A stretch of 64,000 nucleotides of DNA from Paraescarpia echinospica (lineage: Eukaryota > Annelida > Polychaeta > Sabellida > Siboglinidae), in assembly GCA_020002185.1 (NCBI GenBank), contig CM034539.1:30087750-30151749 (forward strand), read 5' to 3'. The position numbers and the translations under genes are program-made. Within the stretch, counting starts at the first letter, position 1; every line of letters begins with the position of its first letter. The notes beneath the pieces are model-generated. The model was not told where the DNA came from. It made no database searches and saw only the letters and a program-made list of their open reading frames with translations. Of this stretch, positions 25,301 to 33,495 are shown piece after piece.

Positions 25301-28300
25301 TGCCACGGCAATAACATGTCATGTACCATCTATTGCACGTGTACAGTTAGCGATGGGTGTTGTAACCCTCTCACCATAATATATTTGAAATTATTGCACC
25401 TGAAAATCTATCTTTTGGCATCAACATTACGGCTCTAAGTGATGTATATCTTTAGTTATAGCGATAATTGGTTTTGATGGGCGCCATCTTTAAAATCATT
25501 AACATAGACGTGTGACATATTTGGTAAGGTATTGTGAATTTTTTTTTGACGACCGCCATCTTTAAAAGAGGTTTCAAAAATATTTGAAACCTCTAACCTC
25601 TAAAACCCATGTTTTGACACCAAGATTCAGGTTGTAGGTGACGCGGTTGTTAAGATATGTGATTTGGTGGGTGGCCATTTTATAAAATGGCTGCCATTTC
25701 TTTAAAAAGAAAAATTGCCACCTCAGATTTTCTGCTGACTGAAATACTGTAGTTGACATTCGTGCAAAATTACTGCTTTTGGCAAGCAAATTGCACGGGA
25801 ACACATGGTAAACCACACTATATCACTATATTGAGAATTTTAATAGACACTTGTACGTATGCAACCACTGTCAACTACATGGATTGATAACTATTAATTT
25901 TATCCTGTGTTGTGCAACAATATTACAACGAGATTCAATGTGTTTTCTGTTGTTGATTGTGCTATTCTTACAGGTTCTTACAGGTCCTCTTCTGGCTTTT
26001 AGGCTGTGATGACTCTTACGCCAGCTCTGATGTTTGTCGTCAAACTATATGGTGCGCATGCGTCTGACGAGTTGTTCCATAATAGGGGTGGGGCTGTGTA
26101 ATCGAGCTTAATTGGGTGGTTTTTCCATAATTTGTCTAATTTTCCCTCGAAGGACTGAACTGATGGAGCCTCTACCACAGACTGTGGGAGGCTGTTCCAT
26201 ACGTCCGTGCATCGGTGTATAAATGAATTTTTTTTAATGTTTAACCGACAACGTCCTTTGAATATTTTTAGGTGATGTCCTCGCGTACATGATTCAGTAT
26301 CCCTCAAAGTTATAAAGTTCGATGTCACAGCTGTATCATATTTGTCTGTTAAAATCCTATACATTTCAATCATGTCTCCTCTGAGGCGACGATATGACAG
26401 AGTTGGTAATTTTAGTCTTTGCAGACGTTCATTGTATTCAAGATCTTTAAAGCCTGGAATTAATTTGGTTGCTCTACGCTGAACATTTTCAAGAGCTGTA
26501 ATGTGTTTCATTAAGAATGGAGCCCATACTTGATTTGCATATTCAATATGTGGGCGGACGAGAGATTTAAAAACAGTAGAAAAACATTGTTCATCCATGT
26601 AATCAAAAGTGCGACGAATTATCCCCATCATTGAATTGGCTTTATTAATTTTTTCCGACATATGTGCCTCAAAGTTTAGTGATGAGTCAAAAGTGACGCC
26701 AATATCCTTCACCTTATCCGTACTTGCCAGCGTTATATGATTAGGTCCCAGTGTGTAGCTGTCGTTTCTTATTGTTGATGATCCTACTCTCATATGGCTG
26801 CATTTGTCTGGGTGGAACTTTAAAAGAGATTCGTATGTCCAATGTTCTGCATGGGTAAGATCTTGTTGAAGCTTTGTGCTATCTTCAGTGGTGTAAATTG
26901 GATGGAAGAGTTTCATATCATCCGCAAACAGGAATATTTCGGAGCTCTTTATAACATCCGGTAAATCATTAATAAATATAACAAAAAGTAAGGGACCAAT
27001 CACCGATCCTTGTGGTATGCCGCTGATGACATCATGCCAATTTGAAAAAGAATTATTGACCCTTACACGTTGTGTTCTGTGGGCCAATAGAGCTGCAACC
27101 CAGCTTAGAATATTTCCTTGAATTCCATAGCTCTGGAGTTTCTCTATAAGTCGTAGATGTGGGACTTTGTCAAATGCTTTCATAAAATCACAATATACTA
27201 CATCAATACATCCACCGTTATCTAGTGTCTCAGTCCATGAATCGAGTACTTTAAGTAATTGGAGAACTGTAGACCGCCCTTTGATGAATCCAAATTGTTT
27301 GTCGCTCAACAGGTCATTATCTTTCAAATGTTTAGTGATGGTATCTCTAACTATGCCTTCCATTATTTTCCCTACTATGCTCGTTAGGCTGACTGGCCGG
27401 TAGTTATGTGCTAGATTTTTGTTTCCTTTCTTGTGAATTGCAGATATGTTTGCTATTTTCCAGTCTTTGGGTAGTATGCCTGTTTTCAGCGACGTGTTAA
27501 AAATTTTGGATAATGGAGTGCTAATACTCTCTGCCAATTCGTTTAGTACACGAGGATGGAGGCCGTCAGGTCCTGGTGATTTGAATATTTTTAGTTTCTT
27601 TAGCTTTAAAGCCACTATCGATGGAGTGATAGTGCAAGATTCAACTTTGTTATGACATCTTATTGGCTCCTCCAGAATGTCTCCTTCTGGTTCTCTCGTA
27701 AATACGGAAGAGAAATGATTTGCCAATACCTGTGCTTTTTCCAAATCTGTCTTTGTCAGATCATCCTTGTCTTTGCTTTTTATTAAGTTCGGTATTCCCA
27801 TTCTTGTGTTCATTTTTGCCTGCGCATATTGCCAGAACTTCTTGGGATTCTGTTTTATTTGATTTATGATATCTTTTTCATATAGTTTCTGTGCCTTTCT
27901 TGTCAGTCTCCTGACCTGATTTCGGAGTCGACAAAATTCCTGATAAGTTTGGGCATCTTTGGAGAGAAGATATTTTTTCCACAACCTGTTTTTTCTTTTG
28001 ATTTTGGTTCGGATTTTGAACTCCAGTGGAACTGGGTATTTTCTGGCTCTCTCAGTTATCACCTTCTTTGGTATGCATTTTCCTTCTGCATATCTAAGCT
28101 TAGAAGTACGGATATCCCACTGAGTTTGCACATCCTCCTGGTGATTAGAAAATTCCTCCTCCCAATCAATGTTTAGTATGTCTTTCATTTTGGTGTAATC
28201 CCCCTTGTCGTATTTATAGACAGTTTTGCTGATTGGTTCATAGACTGGCATGCAGTTAAGAACCACCTTAATAATAGAATGGTCACTTCTTCCTAGTGCT

Positions 28301-30149
28301 GAGGCTGTTTCAATTGTTGAGATCTCTGTGTCTTCACTAGTGAGGACAAGATCAAGGAGTGATGGTTCAGTTGTACCTCTAATATTATTAATATTATAGG
28401 GACATAAATAATAGATGTGAATCAAAGTCATTGGAGATATGCATAAAAATTGCATTGGAGATAAGCATGTAATAAGATCCAACATGGCCGATATCTGAAA
28501 GTTTTATGAAATGACAAACATGCTGCCATTATATACATCTGGTGACATGTTTATCTTAAACGTTGACCATGAAAATATTGGTCTTGACACCGCTTTTGTG
28601 ACATTATCATGCATAGTTGCAAAGGTATTGAAGAAAATAGGTATTTCAGTAATGAAGGCCCCAATTTGCATATTTGAAAAAATTTCCTAGGCTGAATTGC
28701 TTCAGGGACCCCATGGGATAAAAAATCCACCAAAAACATTATACTATAGAGCATCCATTTATTTACTTACAAATGGACTAAATCAACGTTAGATTGCAAC
28801 ACTACTCCCCATTAGCAATTGTTCACATTAATATTTAATGAATTTTTACTTATTATATATCAGGGTGGCAAATGACGAAGAGGAAGACAAAAGCTGAGAT
28901 GGAACAACAGCATGAAAAGGGATCTTTGGAGGGCTGGTGTGAACAGCCAAGAAAGGAAGGTCATTGCAGAAAACAGACAGAGATGGAGGGAAATAACGAG
29001 AAAAGCAGACAAAGCTACTGAGTGACGTGGACCTCACCCCGCAAGGGAGCAAAGGGAAGAAGAAGACTACTAAACCTGTTCCCATTGACTCACCCAGTGG
29101 GCAGAGAAGTACAGGCCCTTCACCTTCCGGTCCAGTGCCTCGGAGCAGCTGACTTCGCCATCTTGCTTCCGCAGTTTCCCGCAGAGGATCTGTAACAGGG
29201 GCTTGGGATGCCACGGAAAGTCAACACCTTTTGGGTCTTCGACAATGCAGTTTCGTCCATCAGAAGTTATAAGCTTTCCTGTAGTTCCATCAATGAACAC
29301 CAGGGCAGGGATGCCTTGAACTTTGAACTTCTTCGACAGCTGATCCTAGCATATGAAGAATTGTGACAAAATATTTTCTATGCACAACAAACCATTCTGA
29401 TGATTTTGCACTGTGTGTGTGTGTGCGTGCGTGCGCAAGCATGTGTTCACATATGTCAGCATGCAAGGAATTACAATCACTGAAGTTAAAAATATCCACT
29501 GTTGCATGGCACCTGTAAAGTGCAGTTTTAGTCAGTCTTGGACCTGGTAAACATTAATTCTTTTTATAAAAGCAAAGTAAATGAGAGGTCTATATGTTAT
29601 TAGACTAAAATTATCCATAAATTATAAAAGATGATGAAATGGCTGGGTTAATTATATTCGTTCATTATATTGCTAGAAATTAATAGATTGAGTCAGAGTG
29701 ACAGAGATCTTCCTCTTGCGGCTTGCCTTGGACTTGTCTTGGTAATATTAAATATTTATAAGAGTAATTTTTAGATAATCTTTTAGTTTAAACTAAAGTT
29801 TGATAATTAACCCCGACATATTCACGATCATCATGATTAGGCCTACCTTTTTATCACTCTCCGTAAAGGGTAAGCTGTACCATGGCATTTGTTTGAAATA
29901 CTCCAAAAATGTCTGTTCATCTTTATCAGAGCTCACAAAGATAATGTCTAAGTCCTTTCCTCGGGCGGCTTGCGCCTGGAACGTTTTGAACCAGTCGACC
30001 AACTGCGGCGTGAACGCGCGGCACGGCGGGCACCAGTGCGCCGAGAAATACAGCCCGATCACTCGGCCTTCGCCGGCGATTGTATGCGTGCTAACACTGC
30101 CGGTGTTATTAATGACAGTGTCTCCTAGTAGATCCGCAATGCCATGCAT
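7132..30149 (-). CDS. NXN: nucleoredoxin, seven-exon host gene
   Basis: A thioredoxin-family oxidoreductase of the nucleoredoxin/tryparedoxin type; in other animals nucleoredoxin acts in cytosol and nucleus as a redox regulator of signalling proteins such as Dishevelled. Seven exons on the minus strand (29,847-30,149; 29,094-29,345; 17,785-17,989; 13,129-13,217; 11,008-11,098; 10,054-10,190; 7,132-7,323) sum to 1,269 nt, 422 residues plus stop, close to the ~435 of the human protein. Splice phases are 0,0,1,0,1,0 and every junction keeps the frame. Domain 1 has WCPPC at residues 39-43 and cis-Pro in GIP at 112-114. Domain 2 has WCPPC at 185-189 and GIP at 254-256. The C-terminal third has no CXXC, as in the family. 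No signal peptide or membrane segment is visible. The start ATG at 30,149 has A at -3. Intron 5 uses a GC-AG pair. Confidence 0.92.
7391..7678. repeat. 48-bp tandem repeat, six copies
   Basis: Six nearly identical 48-bp units, each starting TTTTAAAGTCATACTGACC and ending CAGTCATG, lie in intron 6 of nucleoredoxin, 68 bases upstream (in transcript sense) of the exon 7 acceptor. Units differ at only one or two positions, so the array is young or homogenised. Confidence 0.95.
7680..10053. other. nucleoredoxin intron 6 remainder, no other gene seen
   Basis: AT-rich intronic sequence. Short open frames here (for example 7,978-8,238) have no recognisable motifs. No repeat family or RNA gene could be supported. 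Confidence 0.5.
10054..10190 (-). CDS. NXN: nucleoredoxin exon 6
   Basis: The acceptor TTTGCTCCAG precedes ATGGGGATGAG. Joined to the G of exon 5 this gives DGDEKLIREAQHLLQDV and ends at VYFLYEGIE before GTATGT. Length is 137 nt, closing phase 0. It belongs to the C-terminal thioredoxin-like domain that lacks a CXXC. Confidence 0.9.
10191..11007. other. nucleoredoxin intron 5 (GC-AG)
   Basis: This 817-bp intron begins (minus strand) GCAAGTATCC and ends TTTGCTCCAG. Apart from short TATATA runs it has no recognisable content. Confidence 0.7.
11008..11098 (-). CDS. NXN: nucleoredoxin exon 5 (GC splice donor)
   Basis: After acceptor GCTTGCAG the exon reads EFPWPIKPLEELNEV and continues to VMFT, ending in phase 1 at 11,008. 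The bases that follow are GCAAGTATCC, a GC-type donor. The nearest GT (11,003) would force a stop within three codons of exon 6, so the GC donor is required by the frame. Confidence 0.88.
11099..13128. other. nucleoredoxin intron 4, no gene seen
   Basis: Bounded by GTAGGT and GCAG on the minus strand. It contains a TATATATATA run near 11,456 and several short open frames without motifs. Nothing else is supported. Confidence 0.55.
13129..13217 (-). CDS. NXN: nucleoredoxin exon 4
   Basis: The acceptor TTTGTAG is followed by GAATCCC. With the G carried over from exon 3 this completes GIPALVLLDENNELI, the cis-Pro loop of domain 2, and runs to DPEGK before a GTAGGT donor. Length is 89 nt and it ends in phase 0. 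Confidence 0.9.
15095..15260 (-). repeat. retroelement 3'-end fragment (copy 1)
   Basis: Read on the minus strand a short frame ends NQLMERAMRDQ followed by TGA, then a tail with GAAATCAAGGATTAGAATCGAGG. A related sequence at 37,985-38,100 ends RLVERAVQDQ, TGA, then a similar tail. This pattern suits the C-terminal end and 3' tail of a degraded retroelement family. It lies in intron 3 of nucleoredoxin. Confidence 0.45.
16300..17560 (+). pseudogene. LINE reverse transcriptase relic
   Basis: Fragments in several frames follow the order of a non-LTR retrotransposon RT: YFNNFFVDISTKLSNLIEP (~16,580), PVTEQEVLEIVSGCKSKTS (~16,700), PISLLSQ then ILEKIFNKRLTSFIE (~16,925), DGQYGFRSNHSTSLALTEFV (~17,015), GVFIDLKK (~17,120), CGVPQGSIL (~17,275) and HRKFLGVHIYENLTWREHI (~17,368). 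Many stops and frameshifts intervene and the catalytic ADD box is lost. It lies in intron 3 of nucleoredoxin, antisense to the gene. It is an old insertion of a LINE of uncertain clade. Confidence 0.75.
17561..17784. other. intron 3 proximal part
   Basis: It contains two near-identical copies of GACTTTATTTCCTGTGACCT (about 17,648 and 17,691), a short tandem duplication just downstream of exon 3. No gene is present. Confidence 0.5.
17785..17989 (-). CDS. NXN: nucleoredoxin exon 3 (second CPPC)
   Basis: The acceptor TGTTTTCAG precedes TGC, so the exon opens with CPPCRSFTEQL, followed by FEVVFVSVDRSKES and MPWLALPFGDE. It ends in phase 1 after CAGG, before GTAAGT. Length is 205 nt. Confidence 0.92.
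18355..19440. mobile_element. TTAA-flanked MITE-like element with long inner inverted repeat
   Basis: The tips AGGAAATAAAAATA (18,355) and TATTTTTATTCCCT (to 19,440) are inverted copies, each bordered by TTAA (18,351-18,354 and 19,441-19,444), the target of piggyBac- or Kolobok-type transposases. Inside, about 120 bp (18,548-18,668) is repeated inverted at 19,149-19,266 with few mismatches. The 480-bp loop carries a tRNA-like stretch (19,001-19,085). No transposase is encoded, so it is non-autonomous. It lies in intron 2 of nucleoredoxin. Confidence 0.7.
19001..19085 (+). ncRNA. tRNA-like / SINE-head sequence
   Basis: TAGCTCAGTTGGTAGACGCG (from 19,008) is a good tRNA A-box/D-arm and GGTTCAATCCT (from 19,066) a good B-box, about 40 bases apart. 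The expected acceptor and T stems do not pair well, so this is a decayed tRNA or tRNA-derived SINE head rather than a working tRNA gene. I assign no anticodon. Confidence 0.55.
20405..20820. repeat. degenerate GAATGAA-type repeat field
   Basis: Loose repeats of GAATGAATGAACAAGGATATG and variants occur many times with variable spacing, for example near 20,495, 20,535 and 20,785. It is a decayed minisatellite in intron 2 of nucleoredoxin. Confidence 0.6.
20821..23711. other. nucleoredoxin intron 2 segment, no gene seen
   Basis: AT-rich intronic sequence with short open frames lacking motifs. No transposon ends or RNA genes could be supported. Confidence 0.45.
23712..24583. mobile_element. TA-flanked MITE-like element (872 bp)
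   Basis: The left end TACTGCCGTGCAATGGCAAA (continuing AGGGT) is matched by the inverted right end finishing at 24,583, with about 24 complementary positions. TA dinucleotides at 23,710-23,711 and 24,584-24,585 fit a Tc1/mariner-type duplication. No coding sequence lies inside; a (TA)n run occurs near 24,497. It is probably a non-autonomous mariner-type element in intron 2 of nucleoredoxin. Confidence 0.65.
24588..24968 (+). repeat. direct repeat pair
   Basis: GTCCAGTCAATCTACGGTTC at 24,588 recurs as GTCCAGTCAATCTATGGTTT at 24,937. Both continue into CTCAAACAA, about 32 bp in all and roughly 350 bp apart. The purpose is unknown; the pair may mark the ends of an old insertion. Confidence 0.5.
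24979..25149. repeat. ~50-bp-stem foldback
   Basis: The arm 24,979-25,028 (with TTGCTGATCAGCCGCCTTCC) is repeated in inverted form at 25,100-25,149 with a few mismatches. A ~70-bp loop contains CCTCCGCACATAATGTGTGG. The right arm is also the start of a short Cys-rich open frame. Confidence 0.75.
25109..25438 (+). pseudogene. Cys-rich fragment, unrecognised
   Basis: This 109-codon open frame contains DVISCDCKAESKACST then DSCGCHGNNMSCTIYCTC, a dense run of CxC and CxxxxC spacings like those seen near the C-termini of some invertebrate transposon or phage-like integration ORFs. It is partial: the N-terminal codons fall in a foldback arm and no partner exon is visible. I cannot assign a function; a decayed mobile-element remnant is my best guess. 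Confidence 0.35.
25966..28400 (-). mobile_element. CR1-like LINE, 5'-truncated, in NXN intron 2
   Basis: The element lies in the same orientation as nucleoredoxin. It begins inside the endonuclease domain and runs to a 3' end marked by a repeated ten-base word (minus-strand CTGTAAGAAC, twice, about 25,966-25,987), typical of the short tandem 3' ends of CR1/L2-type LINEs. Its RT frame is fully open, suggesting a recent insertion. 5' truncation is the usual outcome of target-primed reverse transcription. Confidence 0.8.
25999..28485 (-). CDS. CR1-like endonuclease (partial) / reverse transcriptase
   Basis: An open frame of 828 codons. About the first 30 codons belong to flanking intron. RGTTEPSLLDLVLTSED and GRSDHSIIKVVL are the last endonuclease motifs. 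The RT follows with SPGPDGLHPRVL, YRPVSLTSIVGKIMEGIV, QFGFIKGRST, VYCDFMKAFDKVPH, GIPQGSVIGPLLFVIFINDL and the catalytic box FADDMKLF (about residue 520). The C-terminus (LSYRRLRGDMIEMY, HRCTDVWNSLPQSVVEAPSV) is typical of CR1-type LINEs. The product would reverse-transcribe its own RNA at a nicked target, but the missing endonuclease core means this copy cannot act alone. Confidence 0.85.
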   Translation of the reverse strand: MLDLITCLSPMQFLCISPMTLIHIYYLCPYNINNIRGTTEPSLLDLVLTSEDTEISTIETASALGRSDHSIIKVVLNCMPVYEPISKTVYKYDKGDYTKMKDILNIDWEEEFSNHQEDVQTQWDIRTSKLRYAEGKCIPKKVITERARKYPVPLEFKIRTKIKRKNRLWKKYLLSKDAQTYQEFCRLRNQVRRLTRKAQKLYEKDIINQIKQNPKKFWQYAQAKMNTRMGIPNLIKSKDKDDLTKTDLEKAQVLANHFSSVFTREPEGDILEEPIRCHNKVESCTITPSIVALKLKKLKIFKSPGPDGLHPRVLNELAESISTPLSKIFNTSLKTGILPKDWKIANISAIHKKGNKNLAHNYRPVSLTSIVGKIMEGIVRDTITKHLKDNDLLSDKQFGFIKGRSTVLQLLKVLDSWTETLDNGGCIDVVYCDFMKAFDKVPHLRLIEKLQSYGIQGNILSWVAALLAHRTQRVRVNNSFSNWHDVISGIPQGSVIGPLLFVIFINDLPDVIKSSEIFLFADDMKLFHPIYTTEDSTKLQQDLTHAEHWTYESLLKFHPDKCSHMRVGSSTIRNDSYTLGPNHITLASTDKVKDIGVTFDSSLNFEAHMSEKINKANSMMGIIRRTFDYMDEQCFSTVFKSLVRPHIEYANQVWAPFLMKHITALENVQRRATKLIPGFKDLEYNERLQRLKLPTLSYRRLRGDMIEMYRILTDKYDTAVTSNFITLRDTESCTRGHHLKIFKGRCRLNIKKNSFIHRCTDVWNSLPQSVVEAPSVQSFEGKLDKLWKNHPIKLDYTAPPLLWNNSSDACAPYSLTTNIRAGVRVITA
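28865..29060 (+). repeat. retroelement RT C-terminal fragment
   Basis: A short readable stretch LKRDLWRAG and QERKVIAENRQRWREITRKA, then a stop and HPAREQ-like residues, resembles the C-terminal tail of retroelement polyproteins. It is antisense to nucleoredoxin and ends about 34 bases from the exon 2 donor. It is only a fragment. Confidence 0.4.
29094..29345 (-). CDS. NXN: nucleoredoxin exon 2
   Basis: It is preceded by TATGCTAG (acceptor) and begins DQLSKKFKVQGIPALVF, which supplies the cis-proline loop of domain 1. It continues through FPWHPKPL to GLYFSAHW and stops at TGG before a GTGAGT donor. The 84 codons end exactly before the first cysteine of the second active site, so W and CPPC come from different exons 11.1 kb apart. 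Confidence 0.92.
29346..29846. other. nucleoredoxin intron 1
   Basis: A 501-bp intron bounded on the minus strand by GTAGGCC and TGCTAG. It contains a (TG/CG)n patch around 29,409-29,440. Nothing else is seen. Confidence 0.75.
29847..30149 (-). CDS. NXN: nucleoredoxin exon 1 (thioredoxin domain 1)
   Basis: It starts with MHGIADLLGD, contains the active site SAHWCPPCRAF and the family string DIIFVSSDKDEQTF followed by MPWYSLPF, and ends in phase 0 at AAG before a GTAGGC donor. The exon holds 101 codons. A nearby ATG at 30,145 is in another frame and opens no useful ORF, so 30,149 is preferred. Confidence 0.92.
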
Positions 30150-30420
30150 CGTGTAACAGTTGCTAGGAACAACAGCGTCAAAACAGATTTATCGCCTTTT
30201 CACAATGATAAACAAGCACCTGCTACATGTCAACATTCGCCTCATTTACCGCCAGGAATACGTCACTTCCTGCAGTTTTAGTAAACCAGTAACAAATTTT
30301 TGATAGGATCTGTCAGATGGCGCCAGTGTCGAGATTCGTTGGTTGTCCGTCGCAACATCCACGGTGTGGCGCCACTATTATATCGAAGACCTATTGCGAA
30401 CTGGGTCGTGGTAACATAAT
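30150..30420 (-). promoter_or_regulatory. nucleoredoxin upstream region
   Basis: This sequence lies between the start codon and the next mobile element. It is richer in CpG than the surroundings and contains GGCGCCA strings at about 30,319 and 30,369. No clear TATA box is positioned close to the ATG. It is probably the 5' UTR and promoter, judged by position only. Confidence 0.35.
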
Positions 30421-30447
30421 TTTATCCGGGCGTTAAATTTTATTTGG
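30418..30447 (+). repeat. dispersed short motif, copy 2
   Basis: TTTTATCCGGGCGTTAAATT here resembles the motif near 3,706-3,740 (minus) and 40,538-40,563 (plus). This copy and the one at 40.5 kb bracket the large LINE, which may be coincidence or may mark an older insertion target. Confidence 0.35.
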
Positions 30448-30980
30448 TTGGCATTTCTGCGCAACCGCGTATCTAGGGGAAAATAGTTAGCACCAGCTAC
30501 GACAAAATCACACGTACGCTCTCCTTTAGTTTGTTAGATTTAAAAATAGTACAGCCTATATAAACAAACAGATACTAAACTTTTATATATGAGCAACTGT
30601 TATTTTTATTACTTTTATGTTCTTTACCAACTTGATTTTTATGTAACATTTTACAGCAGCCTTATATTTATAAGAATTGTGATTTACAACGACTGCAATT
30701 TTACATTGACGACAACTGTGATTATATAATTACTGTGATTTTATATTTTAACGTTGAGTTTTATACATATTGTGATTACCACGCTCAAATCCAAGATGAA
30801 CTGTTGTGCCATCTGTATACTACTATACTGTGTGAACTAATTCGTAGGATAGAACAGAAGAACTGGGAAAACCATGGTGAAAGCTTGACTAGAATTGTAA
30901 ATCCTCAGCTATCTCGATCTACTTATGTCCCCATACTTTGATTACAAGTACTTCCCAGCATCCACAAACACTATAACAGG

Positions 30981-31361
30981 ATGGCAATCAAAAAACTTTT
31001 ACAAGGTAGCATCCTTAAACCAAAAACATCCAACATATGCTTTGTCATCTTAATCCTCATGCAAGCTGGTGATCTTAATCCAAACCTAGGTCCATACAAG
31101 CCCAAATTCCATTGTGCCATCTGCAAAAAAGCAGCAAGATGGGACCAGCGAGCGACATGCTATGATCATTGCCATTCATGGTACCGTGTAGATTGCATGG
31201 AAATGTCGACATTTGCATATAATGCCCTCCAAAACAACCAAGTCTCATGGATTTGCTACCAGTGCGGCATTCCTAATTTCGCAAGTTCACTTTTTTCAAG
31301 CTCAGCCAGAGAGCTAACAAACAGCTTCTCCATCTTGTCGGACATGTCGATCCGCATCTGA
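30981..31361 (+). pseudogene. LINE N-terminal PHD-like finger segment
   Basis: After a start MAIKKLLQGS and the string MQAGDLNPNLGP (the GD-hPNPGP block common in CR1/jockey-type ORFs) comes a cysteine pattern CAICKKAARW, CYDHCHSWYRVDC, WICYQCGIPNF, with spacing of a PHD-like finger. The frame stops at 31,359-31,361, before the endonuclease. In intact relatives this finger and the endonuclease are in one protein, so the stop is probably a lesion. Confidence 0.7.
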
Positions 31362-31520
31362 TTGCAGTGAACCACTAAGCCCACCTATAACCACTTCTTC
31401 TCCAAACAAACAAAGGAATAATAACACAAGCAGTAACTCAAATAGTACTAGACCATGTAAAACAAGTAGAACTAAGAAAAACACTCAGGAAACACCTACT
31501 ATAGACAATCCCTGAAAGCC

Positions 31521-31934
31521 ATGGTAATAAACCTGTGTAGTATCAGGAGCAAAGTTACGGCCCTTGCCGTGTGCATTGAAAATTACAACCTTTACATAAT
31601 TATAGGTACTGAAACACACATAGACAGCTCAGTTGTCAGCAGTGAGCTGTTCCCCTCCAATTATTCAATCATTCGAAAAGACAGATACTTTGACAACTCA
31701 AAAGGAGGTGTCCTAATAGCACTAAAGACTTACCTCATAGGAACACACAGAACATATCTCGATAGCAATTGTGAAATTATCTGGGTCACCATCAAAATAC
31801 AAGGATCAAAATTTATCACAATAGGGACATTCTACAGATCACCCCAATTTTATAACACAAACGAATACATGCATGAACTACGAGAATCCATGGACACAAT
31901 TAAACGCTCAAACAAAGAACATATATGTGGCTAG
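31521..31934 (+). pseudogene. LINE endonuclease (EEP) fragment
   Basis: INLCSIRSKVTALAVCIE, TETHIDSSV, SIIRKDRYFDNSKGGVLIAL and GTFYRSPQFYN follow the order of apurinic-like endonucleases in LINEs, including the conserved E in GTETH and the FYRSP block. A TAG interrupts it at the position expected for the GDFN motif. The rest (about 31,940-32,500) is badly decayed. Confidence 0.75.
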
Positions 31935-32541
31935 GCGGAGACTAAACTTCCCGACATAGATTGGGACCTACTCAGCGCAAAGCCAGGCAGAGCCTCTCCC
32001 GGTTTATCCAACATCTATAGTAGTACCAGGAATAAGCGATCACGACGGCATCCCAGTAATCATAAACAGCTGCAAGCCCAGGGTCAGCAAGCAAAAACCA
32101 CGCAAAATATACATGTACCACAACGCTAACATACAGGCTCGGAAAGAAGACCTGCTCAAATGGAGCAAAGGATTTGTATAAAAGGATACATCCATGAACA
32201 CAGTCGATGAAATGTATACAGCATTCCAATTCCAAACTGTCATTGACTCAATAATGAACTCTTACATACCAACACAAATAATATAAAAGCGTAACCAAAC
32301 ACCCTGGGTAAAGAAGAGAATCAAACGACAACACAAATGTAAACAAAGGGCTTTCAACACTCACAAACTACTTGGAAATCAAACCAACTAAGACATTTTT
32401 GTAAGGCACATAAAACCACACACGGAGAGACAAGAAATGCTCACAGAACATATATATCATCTATTTGTTCCGATTCACCAAAACGATTCTGGTCATACAT
32501 AAAAAAACCTTAAAGTTGATACAGTTGGAATACCAACTTTA

Positions 32542-33281
32542 ATGAAAAACAACATACTTAAAGCCGAAATCCTCAATAACCAATTTAAGTCAGTCTTTAC
32601 AAATGAAAACACCAACCTACCACAAAAGCCGTTCTCAAACATACCAGTTATGCCTGACATCATCATCACAACAAAAGGAGTCGCCGAATTACTTCATGAC
32701 TTTAAAACAAACCAATCAACAGGACCTGATGAAGTGCCAGCCAGAATCTTAAAACTTGCCGCCAATGAATTAGCTCCAACCCTCAGAGTAATCTTCCAAA
32801 ATCAATTATCACAGGAGAACTTCCCCTCTCGTGGTTACGTGCAAACATCACTCCAGTCTTCAAGAAGAGAGACCGGTCCCTTCCGTCAAATTACCGTCCC
32901 ATCTCCCTAACTTCAATATGTTGCGAACTCCTCGAATACAGTATCTACTCTAATATAATGGACCATTTTGACAGATACACAGTCTTATCCGCCAGACAAC
33001 ACGGCTTCCGCAGTAAACACTCCACAGAAACTCAATTAATACTCATCACGCACGACCTAGCGAATTCCCTAAATAATAAATCCCTAGTGGACGTGGTAAT
33101 AATATACTTCTCAAAAGCATTCGACACCATTCCCCATAAGCGGCTCCTAAATAAATTAAAGAGATATGGCATCCACAACAAAACACACGCCTGGATCTTT
33201 AATTTTCTAAAGTGCCATAAACAGAGATTGGTGGTCGGTGGAGAACATTCCACCTGGACAAATGTTAAATCAGGTGTACCG
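32542..33281 (+). pseudogene. LINE reverse transcriptase, first half, decayed
   Basis: Pieces of RT occur: STGPDEVPARILKLAANEL (~32,720), then after a frameshift ARQHGFRSKHSTETQLILI (~32,993), SKAFDTIPHKRLLNKLKRYG (~33,110) and WTNVKSGVP ending at 33,281. The next codons (QGTVLGPL) are 6.4 kb away at 39,681, beyond the foldback element. Confidence 0.8.
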
Positions 33282-33495
33282 TATGATGGCCGAGAAGGGC
33301 CATCGCGTTTTTGTGTGGCAATCTGCACCACCATGGGGCGATGCGATGCGCGATGCGGTGGACGATGGGCGATGCGAAGCGTACGTCGAAAGCGAGACTT
33401 AGGCAGCCATTTGTATTTTATTAAACGCATTCCTTTTTGTGTTCAGAGCATGTGATGATGGCTGATGACGCTGACTGTACGTATACGGTTATACA
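33282..33495 (+). repeat. foldback left TIR with GCGATG repeats
   Basis: After the tip TATGATGGCCGAGAAGG come several GCGATGCGATGCGCGATGCG-type units, then CGTACGTCGAAA-CGAGACTTAGGCAGCC and a block reading TGTGTTCAGAGCATGTGATG. All recur in inverse order at the right end. The left array is shorter than the right. Confidence 0.85.

Larger units (their letters stand above)
30930..33281 (+). mobile_element. CR1/L2-like LINE with PHD-like finger, 5' part
   Basis: A degraded plus-strand non-LTR retrotransposon. Its frame starts near 30,981, runs through a PHD-like cysteine domain, an endonuclease and the first half of an RT, and is then cut at 33,281 by the foldback element. It resumes at 39,675. 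The 5' boundary is uncertain (between about 30,540 and 30,980). It is older than the foldback insertion. Confidence 0.8.

Noticed and set aside
33276..33281. An exonic splice explanation for the split LINE RT at GVP/QGT
   Set aside because: The ends are inverted repeats with a target duplication, without GT-AG borders, so it is a transposon insertion and not an intron.
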